Assembly: GCA_045106735.1 (NCBI GenBank)
Contig: JBGCEZ010000009.1
Span: 1 to 64,000 of the forward strand
DNA: 64,000 nt
Source of the DNA: JBGCEZ01 sp045106735
Lineage (GTDB): Bacteria; Planctomycetota; Phycisphaerae; Phycisphaerales; SM1A02
Direction of reading: 5' to 3'
The notes beneath the pieces were generated by a model. The model saw nothing but the letters and a program-made list of their open reading frames with translations, was not told where the DNA came from and did no database searches. A program made the translations under genes and the position numbers. Shown here piece after piece: positions 33,877-42,165 of this stretch (the stretch's first letter is position 1; every line of letters begins with the position of its first letter).

Positions 33877-35523
33877 TCAGACTGGCCGGAACACACCGTG
33901 ACCAAATCCATCTCCTTCTGGTCCGCCACCGCCTTCGCCACGGCACCACTCGGGTCGGCTGGCCCGAGACTCTTCATTCGTCCCGCTGGCGGCGACTTCG
34001 CTCGCTGCTTCATTCACACCGCGGACCGCTTGGACCGTCCGGCGACGCCGCGAGAGACCGACGCCGAAGACAGCCGGCATGGACGCCGCAATGCCCAATG
34101 ACATGTACTGGATCAAGACGAGTTGGCCGAAGTAGGCGGTCGCAAAGTACGCCGCGGCATGGACCGCCAGGGACGTTCCGATGCACCAGACCATCCATGT
34201 GGGTTCCAGTTCGTCCCCCGCTCGCCGGCGTCGTGGATGCATCACTGGATTGGCCAGGCGATCTGGCGACGGATCGACCGACGGATTGGCCGAGGGTTCG
34301 GCCGAAGCATCCTGCGTCGCGTCGTCTGACGGAGCGTTCGTGGTGACGATCGTTCGGCTGGCCATGGTCGCGCGGACGGAGCTTCGGCGCGACTCTTCGT
34401 GGCGGATCACCCGGCCGATGGCCTTGAATCCAAAGACGATGATCGCGATGAAGAGTGCGAGCTTCACGATGCCGCCGTTGATTCCCTCGAGGACGTACTG
34501 GTTGGTCACGTCGACGAACATGCCGCCATCGATCCACCGTTCACTCGTGGTGGTTCCGACAAAGATCCACTCATCCCAGTGATTCACGAACTTGTCGATG
34601 ATGAGGTATCGCCACCAACCCGTCGAACCCGGGAAGAAGTTGATGCGGGCAAAGAGGTGCCACACTGGCGGGAACATGGCGATGTGCAACATCACCAGCG
34701 TGGCGGCCACGCCCCATCGGAGCCACGGCACGACACGCCGAATCGGGAACAAGGCGTAGGCCATCGCCACGAAGGCAATCAGCAACACCGGCGTACTGGA
34801 CGAACAGCACCACACGATGACGCACCCGGCGACCACGCCGAGGGTGCCGATGACGGCGTCTTCCGCCGAGCGGCGAATACCGACCAGCATGAGCGGCACC
34901 AACGATGCCCAGAACACGCCGGCAACGATCGGGTGGGCGAACGCCGCCTGGGCGCGGAAACGACCGAAGCGTTCCAGGGTTTCTTCCGGAACGCCGCCGA
35001 AGAAGCTGAAGAAGTTCGCCCCGGACAGTCGTTCGTGGGCCATTGCCCCGGCGACCGGCAAGGCAAGCAAGGCCGCCCCCCGAGCGAGTCCGACGAGATC
35101 AGCCCGGTCGCGCACCATCAAGCGCATGATGAAGAACGTGGTGATCGCGTCGAACGCGACCCCAAGCTGATACGTCAACGATGCGACCGATGGATACAAC
35201 AAGAGCGCGGTTCCGGTGGTCACCGAAACCCACGCAATGAAGAGTTTGTCGATCGTCGTGAAATGGAATCGCACGTATTCGCCGTGGACGAAGATCCGCA
35301 GCCATGCGGCCAACGTCACGATGCGAATGAAGCTGAAGTCCAGGCCCATGATCACGACCCGCTGGGCGGGAGCAATCAGGCATGCGATCACGATGATCGG
35401 TACGAGCGCATAGTTGCGCGGCACCAAGAGAACCGCAAGCACCGCCAACGCAAGCGCGACCACCCCGACGGGATGGATCGTCGTTTGGTTGTGGAATTCC
35501 TTGACGAAGTGGAATTGTTCCAT
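33877..35523 (-). CDS. O-antigen polymerase / ligase-like membrane protein
   Basis: A 548-residue polytopic protein with about 10-12 hydrophobic helices (from VVALALAVLAVLLVP onwards), a periplasmic loop around FFPGSTGWWRYLIIDKF, and a long polar C-terminal insert before the last helices (VHAAAYFATAYFGQLVLIQY). It resembles the WaaL/Wzy O-antigen ligase/polymerase superfamily, whose members are defined mainly by topology and a few Arg/His residues in the large loop. ATG 35523 is supported by GGAG 9 bases upstream; the GTG at 35538 lies inside that site. It would polymerise or ligate repeat units delivered by the flippase. Confidence 0.8.
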   Translation of the reverse strand: MEQFHFVKEFHNQTTIHPVGVVALALAVLAVLLVPRNYALVPIIVIACLIAPAQRVVIMGLDFSFIRIVTLAAWLRIFVHGEYVRFHFTTIDKLFIAWVSVTTGTALLLYPSVASLTYQLGVAFDAITTFFIMRLMVRDRADLVGLARGAALLALPVAGAMAHERLSGANFFSFFGGVPEETLERFGRFRAQAAFAHPIVAGVFWASLVPLMLVGIRRSAEDAVIGTLGVVAGCVIVWCCSSSTPVLLIAFVAMAYALFPIRRVVPWLRWGVAATLVMLHIAMFPPVWHLFARINFFPGSTGWWRYLIIDKFVNHWDEWIFVGTTTSERWIDGGMFVDVTNQYVLEGINGGIVKLALFIAIIVFGFKAIGRVIRHEESRRSSVRATMASRTIVTTNAPSDDATQDASAEPSANPSVDPSPDRLANPVMHPRRRRAGDELEPTWMVWCIGTSLAVHAAAYFATAYFGQLVLIQYMSLGIAASMPAVFGVGLSRRRRTVQAVRGVNEAASEVAASGTNEESRASRPEWCRGEGGGGPEGDGFGHGVFRPV

Positions 35524-35651
35524 GTGGCGTGGCTCCACCGAGATGATCGGACCGCCCGCCGTCGCCCATCAGGACGACGCAGATTTTCGGTCCTCGGACC
35601 GTGCGGGTGGTTCGGTTTGTGCGGGCGCGCTCGCCGCTGACGGTCGCGGCT

Positions 35652-36578
35652 TCAGCCGACGTTCGCGCGGCCCATGCGCTCTTGCACGTCGGACGGAAGT
35701 CCGCGGATGCAATCCACGAGTTCCTCGCGGACCGTCGCCGGCATGGCCCAGCGACCACCGGCCACTTGACGGAGACGGCGAGTGTGCACGGCCAGGCGCC
35801 GGTGCAGCGCGACGGTGGCCCGGTGCATCGCTGGCCGTGCGGTGAAGGCGGTCGTACCCGAGTGGTGCATGGTCCGAGCCGGCGTGGGGACAACCTCCCC
35901 GCGATGATCGGTCCACCGGTCCACGATCCATGCCGCGGCGGCGTTCCACGCCGCGTCGATCGTTCCGCTGGAAGCATGGACAACCGGTGCATCGATGGCC
36001 ACGGCCCGGTGTCCGGCCGCGCGGGCCTGCAAGACGAGGTCGGTCCCGTAGGCGTGAAAGCCCGGAACGTCGGCATCGAATCGGAGTCCAGATTCCCGAT
36101 CGAGCAACAAGAGATGCTCGTCCAGGCTGGCCACGTCCGTCGGACCGCGGCCCCATCGACAGTAGCCGTTGGGATCAAGCACCGCGCCGGCGAATCGGCC
36201 GCTGGCCGTCGTGCCCACCGTGCCGATCACGGCCGGGCTGGCGGTCGCATTCGTCTCTGTGACCGGCCACGCATCGGACCCACCGGCACGGGCGATCTGT
36301 TCTTGTGCCCAGCAGAACCACGGACTCGGCAGCACCACGTCTTGGTGGATGCAGAGCACCCACCGAGCTTTCGTTTGGTCGATGCCGTGGTTCAGGCCTT
36401 GTGCCGCGTTCCAACCGTGATCCGCACAACACACCGGCTGCAGCTCAAGATCGACGCCGACGCGGCGGGCGGCCCGGGCCACCGAACCGATGGACGTAGC
36501 GTATAGCGCCGGGTCCGTCACCAACGTGACAACGGCAATGCACGAACGTCGGTCGGCAGGTCGCGGCGCCCCGGTCAT
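35652..36578 (-). CDS. Glycosyltransferase (GT-A, family 2-like)
   Basis: A 308-residue protein. An N-terminal IAVVTLVTDPALYATSIGSV strand, then CIHQDVVLPSPWFCWAQEQI, place a DxV acidic motif where GT2 enzymes bind the nucleotide-sugar metal. FAGAVLDPNGYCRWGRGPT and the DEHLLLLDRESGLRFDADV segment form the acceptor side. The HQDV motif is common in lipopolysaccharide-type GT2 proteins. ATG 36578 overlaps the upstream stop by 4 bases (ATGA). The N-terminal extension to 36728 is inside the neighbour's frame and is rejected. The C-terminus is basic and helical. Confidence 0.82.
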   Translation of the reverse strand: MTGAPRPADRRSCIAVVTLVTDPALYATSIGSVARAARRVGVDLELQPVCCADHGWNAAQGLNHGIDQTKARWVLCIHQDVVLPSPWFCWAQEQIARAGGSDAWPVTETNATASPAVIGTVGTTASGRFAGAVLDPNGYCRWGRGPTDVASLDEHLLLLDRESGLRFDADVPGFHAYGTDLVLQARAAGHRAVAIDAPVVHASSGTIDAAWNAAAAWIVDRWTDHRGEVVPTPARTMHHSGTTAFTARPAMHRATVALHRRLAVHTRRLRQVAGGRWAMPATVREELVDCIRGLPSDVQERMGRANVG

Positions 36579-37543
36579 GGCGTGGGGACGATCGGTGCCG
36601 GTTCCCCGGGACCGGGCATATGACCCAGGCAGATGATCGAACTGCAGAAGTCCGTCCGCATGAATCGATGCCAGCGACCGAGAATGTGCTGGTGGATCCA
36701 TCGCGAACGGCGCGGGCCGGAAGCGCATCGCACCACTTCATCCACGATCGCGCCATGGATCGAGAACAGCGCAGCCAGGTCGTCGTACCGGTACGCCGTG
36801 CAGTGGGTGAACTCGAGTTGGTAATACGGCACGAGCAAGTTGGGCACGCTGATCAACAGATGGCCACCGGGGCGAAGCACCGATGTGCACTGCCGGACCA
36901 GTTGAACAGCGGTGCGCTCATCAACGTGCTCGAGCACTTCGAAACACACAACCATGTCAAAGGTTCGGTCGACGTCGGCAAAGTCGTGGTAGTCGTGGGG
37001 AAGCGACCGATCCACGTCCAGACTTCGATAGTCGATGTCCGGTCGACGACGGCGAATCGCCGGTTCGTGCAACCGATCGGTCGCGCCGACGTCGAGCACA
37101 CTGTTGACGTTCGACCAGATGTTGGCGTCGTCGGCGCTCTCCAGCATTTCATCGACGATGCGCATGTCCCAGGGGAGTTCCCAGCGCTCTCGGACTTGGG
37201 TTCGGTACCGGGCGAACGCCAGCCACGGAATCCCGGCGGCCGTCGTCTCGTGCGATCGATCTTGGCCGGTGGCGTTCGTCGTGGGTGCGGCGGGCGTGGC
37301 GGGTGCGGCGGATCCGGTCGACGTCGAGATCGTGTCCGAGGTCTCAGCGCTTTCGGATGCGTCGCCCTCCCCGTCGAGCAGGATGGCGGTCATCAGCTCC
37401 GGCCCGACTTCGGCGGCGGCGGGCACTGCCCCGTTGGACGGAATGCCGAGCGTGGCGCGAGCCGCGGCGTCGGGCGAAGCAGCGTCCGACGTTGATCCAG
37501 CATGGTCGGGACGGGGAAGCTTGGGCTCGATGTGTCCGTTCAT
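36575..37543 (-). CDS. Class I SAM-dependent methyltransferase with low-complexity N-terminus
   Basis: A 322-residue enzyme starting at ATG 37543, with GGAGG 7 bases upstream. Residues 1-105 are Ala/Thr/Asp-rich and probably disordered. The catalytic part shows SVLDVGATDRLHE (motif I), DYRSLDVDRSLPHDYHDF, TFDMVVCFEVLEHVDER (motif II with the usual EVLEH) and LRPGGHLLISVPN. It most resembles polysaccharide-biosynthesis O- or C-methyltransferases. It heads the minus-strand run and overlaps the next glycosyltransferase gene, so the two are probably co-translated. Confidence 0.9.
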   Translation of the reverse strand: MNGHIEPKLPRPDHAGSTSDAASPDAAARATLGIPSNGAVPAAAEVGPELMTAILLDGEGDASESAETSDTISTSTGSAAPATPAAPTTNATGQDRSHETTAAGIPWLAFARYRTQVRERWELPWDMRIVDEMLESADDANIWSNVNSVLDVGATDRLHEPAIRRRRPDIDYRSLDVDRSLPHDYHDFADVDRTFDMVVCFEVLEHVDERTAVQLVRQCTSVLRPGGHLLISVPNLLVPYYQLEFTHCTAYRYDDLAALFSIHGAIVDEVVRCASGPRRSRWIHQHILGRWHRFMRTDFCSSIICLGHMPGPGEPAPIVPTP

Positions 37544-37783
37544 GGGGGGACCTCCGGAGGGGGCAGCAGGGTCGTGGGGTTCGGGAGACGCAGCCGTGGC
37601 GTTCGCCCGCATCGGCATCGGCGGTTTTCGGACCCCGATTCAGCCGGCTGGCGATCATCGCGCTGCAAGCACGCGAACTGCTGTTTCGCGCAGCGCAGGG
37701 GGTGCGCGATTCGGGCGGGCGACCCGGGGGCGGCCCCGACCGGCCCCGACCGGAGCCGACCAGTGGACTGCTAAGGTGCTGGA

Positions 37784-38869
37784 ATGCTGCATCTGATCAC
37801 CCGTTCCATCCGCCGGGCTCGCCCGTCGCACGCCTCGCCCACGACTGCCGGCCGGCACCCCAGGTCGTCCCACCGGCGTTCCGTCGCCCTGGCCGCCGTG
37901 CTCGCACCGCTGGTCATGGCCGGCTGCGTAGGTGGTCCGCCGGCGGCCTCCGACGCCGACGGCTTTGCGAAGCCGGACATCCCGGTCGCCGCGTGGTCCG
38001 GTGATCCACGGGAACTCCGTGCCTTCGACGGCCGGACCGGCGAGCCCGTTGCCTGGCCTGAAGTGATCGCCCGCGCCACCGCGGCCGAAGCGATCGTGCT
38101 CGGCGAGCAGCACAACGACGCGGCGGCCCACGCGGCGCAGGCGGCGATCGTCGGCGACGTCTTGGCCGCCCGCCCTGGCGGCGCGGTGGCCCTGGAAATG
38201 CTCGAGCGCGATGAGCAGCGCCTCGTGGACGACTGGCGCGACGGCATCATCGACGCCGAGCAGCTGGCGACCCTGACCGCCTCGACCGACTGGGCCGGGA
38301 CCGGTTCGTGGGAGGCGTGGTACCAGCCGGTGCTGGACGCGGCACAGGCGCACGGCGCGGGCGTCGTCGCGGCCAATGCCCCGCGGCGATACGTGCGATT
38401 GGCCCGAACGCAGGGTTACGATCGCTTGGCCGCCCTGCCCGCCGAACGACGATCACTCGTGACCTGGCCCAATGCCCTCGACACCGGCGACTACCGGCGA
38501 CGGTTCGCGGCGTTCATGTCGGGGCAGTTCGTCGAGGGCGCCATGCCGCCCCCGTCCCCCGACGACGCCCCGGAGCCGCCGAATGTCGCGTCGATCTTTC
38601 GATCCCAGCAAGCCTGGGACGCGACCATGGCCGACAGCGTCACCCGCGCCCTCAATACCGGCACGACGCCCGTCCTCTTGCTCGTCGGCCAGTTTCATTC
38701 GGACTTTGAAGGCGGCACGGTGCTTGAGATTCGGCGCCGGCGCCCCGGCGTTCGCGTGCTGAACATCAGCTTCCAGCCGCGCGGCGCCGCCGGACTCGCC
38801 GAGGCCGACCGCGGCCGTGCCGACATCATCTTCGACACTGGCATCGATACTGGCGTCGCCACTCCATGA
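37784..38869 (+). CDS. ChaN-like haem-binding lipoprotein
   Basis: A 361-residue lipoprotein with lipobox VMAGC at about residue 48. The mature part has the family's opening EAIVLGEQHNDAAAHAAQ, where the Glu/His form the core of the ChaN fold, and later WYQPVLDAAQAHGAGVVAAN, GQFVEG and VGQFHSDFEGG. ChaN of Campylobacter dimerises to hold two haems, and family members may help iron uptake (established knowledge). The context gives no iron transport genes. ATG 37784 has AAGG about 8 bases upstream. The stop overlaps the next gene by 4 bases (ATGA). Confidence 0.85.
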   Translation: MLHLITRSIRRARPSHASPTTAGRHPRSSHRRSVALAAVLAPLVMAGCVGGPPAASDADGFAKPDIPVAAWSGDPRELRAFDGRTGEPVAWPEVIARATAAEAIVLGEQHNDAAAHAAQAAIVGDVLAARPGGAVALEMLERDEQRLVDDWRDGIIDAEQLATLTASTDWAGTGSWEAWYQPVLDAAQAHGAGVVAANAPRRYVRLARTQGYDRLAALPAERRSLVTWPNALDTGDYRRRFAAFMSGQFVEGAMPPPSPDDAPEPPNVASIFRSQQAWDATMADSVTRALNTGTTPVLLLVGQFHSDFEGGTVLEIRRRRPGVRVLNISFQPRGAAGLAEADRGRADIIFDTGIDTGVATP

Positions 38870-39522
38870 TCGACGCGTCCGGCCACGGCCCCGGCCTTGA
38901 CCCGCACGCGGCCAGGCGGCACGCGCCCCGGCGCGGACCCAGGACTCGGTCGCGGTCGCGGTCGCCGCTGACCACCCTCATGCTGCTCGCGCTGCTGCTG
39001 GTGGGCTTCGGCGGGCTCGGCGGGTGCCTGCGGCCGCTCGCCGATCCAACCGGCATCGACCCGGCCCTCGACGACATCGTGATCGCGTATCGCTCGACCG
39101 TCGCCGCTGCCCTCGACGACCCGCAGCTCGACTGGCATGCCGGCTGGCTCGGGAACACCGCGGTCGAGCACGGCCGAGCCGATGACGTCGGCTACTGCTG
39201 GCACTGGCAGACGATCGTGCGGGATGGTGTGGCCGAGGCCGTCGAAGACGCCGGGTGGGCCTGGCGCGGCATCGGCGCCCACCAAGGCCATCCACTGGAA
39301 CACCACGCCCTGCTCGTGCACGATCCGCGGCGGGTGCGGGCCGAGGATCTGCTCGCGGGCGATCCGGCCGCCGGAACCGCGTGGGTGCTTGACCCTTGGA
39401 TTCGGGGCCGACCGGATGTGTACGACGCGGCGGCATGGATCCGCCGGATGGGGCGCACCACCGAGCTCGTCGCCGTCTGGCCACGGACGAGTTTCGGACC
39501 GGGAGCCCCTGGGCAACGCTGA
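38866..39522 (+). CDS. Lipoprotein with possible papain-like Cys-His-Asp fold
   Basis: A 218-residue protein with a basic N-terminus, a hydrophobic helix and lipobox GLGGC at about 54. The mature domain contains GYCWHWQTIVRDGV, EHHALLVHDPR and AWVLDPWIRGR, giving Cys, His and Asp in the order seen in papain-fold peptidases and transglutaminase-like proteins. I do not recognise the family by name, so catalysis is an inference. It is translationally coupled to the ChaN-like gene (4-bp overlap), and both are lipoproteins, so they may act together at the envelope. Confidence 0.6.
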   Translation: MIDASGHGPGLDPHAARRHAPRRGPRTRSRSRSPLTTLMLLALLLVGFGGLGGCLRPLADPTGIDPALDDIVIAYRSTVAAALDDPQLDWHAGWLGNTAVEHGRADDVGYCWHWQTIVRDGVAEAVEDAGWAWRGIGAHQGHPLEHHALLVHDPRRVRAEDLLAGDPAAGTAWVLDPWIRGRPDVYDAAAWIRRMGRTTELVAVWPRTSFGPGAPGQR

Positions 39523-39681
39523 AACTCATTTCCGGGCGCGCAGATTTCGCGCAGTCGCGATGCGATCGGACGCAGTGAATGACGCCCCGAATTCCCCAAG
39601 TTGCGCAGGTTCGCGGTGGGTGATCCGTGTTCTTCTCGCCCCGGACAGCCGACGATCATCTGCTCGCGCTGAATCCGTACC

Positions 39682-41001
39682 GTGCTGCACGTGAACGCAC
39701 CCGATCATCCTGAGGCCCATGCCAACCTCCGTGCGGCGTCCGACCCCGACGCCGCGCCCGTCGCCGCCGACGGCTCGATCCACCCGGCACACGCGGCGGA
39801 GAAAGTCGCCCAGGCCCGGGTCGAGCTCGAGGCCCAAGGCATCGACGTCTGGCTCACGTTCGTCCGGCGCACCGACGCCGGCGGCGATCCGGTGCTGCCC
39901 ATGATTCTCGATCGGCCGCTGAGTTTCCCGAGCGCGCTGATCATTCCGCGCGCCGGCATCGCGGCGGAACCCACCGCCATCGTCAGCCACTACCAGGCGG
40001 CCACCGTTCGAGAGACCGGCGCCTGGCCGACGATCATCAGCTTCGTGAACGGCGCGAGCGACGCGCTCCGCCAGGCCCTCGTCGACCTCGAGCCGCAGCG
40101 CATCGCCATCAACACATCGCAGCGCGATCCGGCGGCCGACGGGCTTTCCCACGCCATGTGGCAACTCCTGCACGAGTGGCTTGCTGGAACGGGCCTCGGG
40201 GATCGATTCGTCTCATCCGAGGACGTGATCGCCGCCGTTCGCGGTCGCAAGACCCCCCGCGAGATCGCTGCCCTGCGCAATGCCATCGATCACACCAACG
40301 CCGTGTGGCAGGACGCGATGGACGGCATCATTCCGGGCCTCACCGAACGCGCCCTCGGTGAGCGTTTCCACCGACAATCAGCGGATCGCGGGCTCGACGT
40401 CGCCTGGAGCGCGAACACCTGCCCCAGCATCACGACCGGCCCCGAGGGACCGAGCGCGAGCGAACACCCGTCGGACACCGCGCGAATCGAACCCGGACGC
40501 GTGTTGCACGTGGACTTTGGCGTCCGCAGCGGCGGTTTCTGCTCCGACCTCAAGCGATGCTGGTACGTGCCGTCGACGACTGCCCCAACGCCGCCCGCAT
40601 CGGTCAGCCGCGCGTTCGACGCCGTTCGCGACTCGATCGATGCCGCAATGGATGCCCTGCGTCCTGGCGCCGTGTTGGCCGCCGTCGACGATGCCGCCCG
40701 CTCCACGCTCCTGGCCGCCGGGTTCCCTGAGTACACGCACGGCACCGGCCACCAGATCGGCCGATCGGTGCACGACGGCGGCGGCATCATCGGCCCCCGC
40801 TGGGAACGCTACGGCGACGCGGTACTGCAGACGGCCGAGACCGGTCAAGTGTTCACGCTCGAGCTCGGCGTGGTGCATCCGGAAGCCGGCTACGTCGGAC
40901 TCGAAGAAATGGTCGAGGTCACCGCCGACGGATGCCTCGCCCTCAGCCGCCGGCAAACGGATCTGTGGATTCTCGGCCCGCCGCGCGAGCGCATCTGCTG
41001 A
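39682..41001 (+). CDS. M24 family metallopeptidase (Xaa-Pro aminopeptidase-like)
   Basis: A 439-residue cytosolic enzyme. The N-terminal creatinase-like domain (about 25-190) is followed by the pita-bread catalytic domain. The five dimetal ligands can be placed: Asp in LHVDFGVRSGG, Asp in CSDLKRCW, His in THGTGHQIGRSVHD, Glu in FTLELGVVHP and Glu in VGLEEMVEV. This fits M24B Xaa-Pro aminopeptidases or dipeptidases, which remove N-terminal residues before Pro with Mn or Co. The start is a GTG at 39682, with another GTG three codons on. No operon partner is apparent. Confidence 0.9.
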   Translation: MLHVNAPDHPEAHANLRAASDPDAAPVAADGSIHPAHAAEKVAQARVELEAQGIDVWLTFVRRTDAGGDPVLPMILDRPLSFPSALIIPRAGIAAEPTAIVSHYQAATVRETGAWPTIISFVNGASDALRQALVDLEPQRIAINTSQRDPAADGLSHAMWQLLHEWLAGTGLGDRFVSSEDVIAAVRGRKTPREIAALRNAIDHTNAVWQDAMDGIIPGLTERALGERFHRQSADRGLDVAWSANTCPSITTGPEGPSASEHPSDTARIEPGRVLHVDFGVRSGGFCSDLKRCWYVPSTTAPTPPASVSRAFDAVRDSIDAAMDALRPGAVLAAVDDAARSTLLAAGFPEYTHGTGHQIGRSVHDGGGIIGPRWERYGDAVLQTAETGQVFTLELGVVHPEAGYVGLEEMVEVTADGCLALSRRQTDLWILGPPRERIC

Positions 41002-41087
41002 GCTGGATCGGTGGGGAGACGTGCATCGCGCCCGGCGAATGACCGTGGCCGAGCACCGCGCGTGCATCGTCTTCGGTGCATCACGCG

Positions 41088-41130
41088 AGCTCCGTCGCAC
41101 CAGCTCCGTCCAATCAACTCCGTCCAATCA
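41088..41130. repeat. Tandem 14-bp unit in convergent gap
   Basis: CTCCGTCCAATCAA occurs twice and is followed by a partial third copy, just beyond the M24 peptidase gene and before the 3' end of the TsaC gene. No function evident. Confidence 0.6.
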
Positions 41131-41136
41131 ACCCCG

Positions 41137-42165
41137 TCACCCCGGGGCGTCCATCCGCCGGAGCCGGTCGCGCACGGCTTTCCACATCTCGTTCGTATCC
41201 GGTGGCTCGACGATGAGGATGCCCGACGCGCGTCCGTCGGCCACGAGCCCGTCGGCCTCGCGCACCGCGGCGTACAAACGGGCGGCGTAGTGCCCCGCGC
41301 CCTGCGGCATTTCCAGGGCCAGATGCGGCGGCGGAACGAGGCGGGCGTCAAAGGCCAGGACCACCCGCGGCGGCATGCCCGGCTGAAGGCCAGCGGCCAA
41401 TCGCTCGGGAAGTTCGGCTCGCGAGCACACGGCGATCGGCGCTTCCGGCGCGTAGTGCCGCGACCGCGTGCCAGGCGATGCGGCCTGGCCGACCAGAAAC
41501 GGCGCGTCGATCGACGGCAGATCCAAGGCCGCCGCGATCTCGGCGGAGCCAATCGAACCGGGCCGCAAGATCCGCGGCTCGTGCACCGTCAAGTCCACCA
41601 CGGTCGATTCGAGTCCGACGACGCAGCGACCACCGTCAATCACCATCAGGTCCGCGCCGGCGAATTCGTGGGCCACGTCGGCGGCACAGGTCGGCGACAG
41701 ATGTCCGGACCGATTCGCCGACGGCGCGCTGATTGGCCCACCGAAAGTGCGAAGCAATTCAATCGCCGCCGGATGTCGCGGACACCGAATCGCGATGGTC
41801 GGCCGTCCGCCGGACGCGGCGCTCGGAACATCCGGGTGCCGGGGCAGAATCATGGCCAGCGGACCAGGCCAGAATGCCTGGGCCAGCCGTTCCGCCGCCC
41901 GCGTCCACCACGCGGTGAGCCGCCCGAGCATGGCCGGGTCGCCGCCAGTGCCATCGGCCCCGGGCGCGATATGGGCGATCAGTGGATTGTCCGCCGGACG
42001 CCCCTTGAACGCGTACACACACTCGATCGCCGCCGCGTCGAAAGTCGAGGCCCCGAGTCCGTAGACCGTCTCGGTCGGGAAGGCCACCAAGCCTCCGTCG
42101 CGCAGCACGTCGGCGGCCGCCGCCGCGGCGTCCGAATCGGCTGGCACCGTGCGGATGGAATCCAT
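41137..42165 (-). CDS. tsaC: L-threonylcarbamoyladenylate synthase (TsaC/Sua5, two-domain)
   Basis: A 342-residue protein. It catalyses threonylcarbamoyl-AMP formation from Thr, bicarbonate and ATP for the t6A37 tRNA modification. The YrdC domain shows LVAFPTETVYGLGA, FKGRPADNPLIAHI and PISAPSANRSGHLSPT with RILRPGSIG. The linker SPGTRSRHYAPEAP is the classical Sua5 signature, and the C-terminal domain is of Sua5 size. The ATG 42165 shares one base with the stop of the upstream TolC-like gene (TGATG). That pairing with a tRNA-modification gene is unusual and probably just an operon accident. Confidence 0.94.
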   Translation of the reverse strand: MDSIRTVPADSDAAAAAADVLRDGGLVAFPTETVYGLGASTFDAAAIECVYAFKGRPADNPLIAHIAPGADGTGGDPAMLGRLTAWWTRAAERLAQAFWPGPLAMILPRHPDVPSAASGGRPTIAIRCPRHPAAIELLRTFGGPISAPSANRSGHLSPTCAADVAHEFAGADLMVIDGGRCVVGLESTVVDLTVHEPRILRPGSIGSAEIAAALDLPSIDAPFLVGQAASPGTRSRHYAPEAPIAVCSRAELPERLAAGLQPGMPPRVVLAFDARLVPPPHLALEMPQGAGHYAARLYAAVREADGLVADGRASGILIVEPPDTNEMWKAVRDRLRRMDAPG

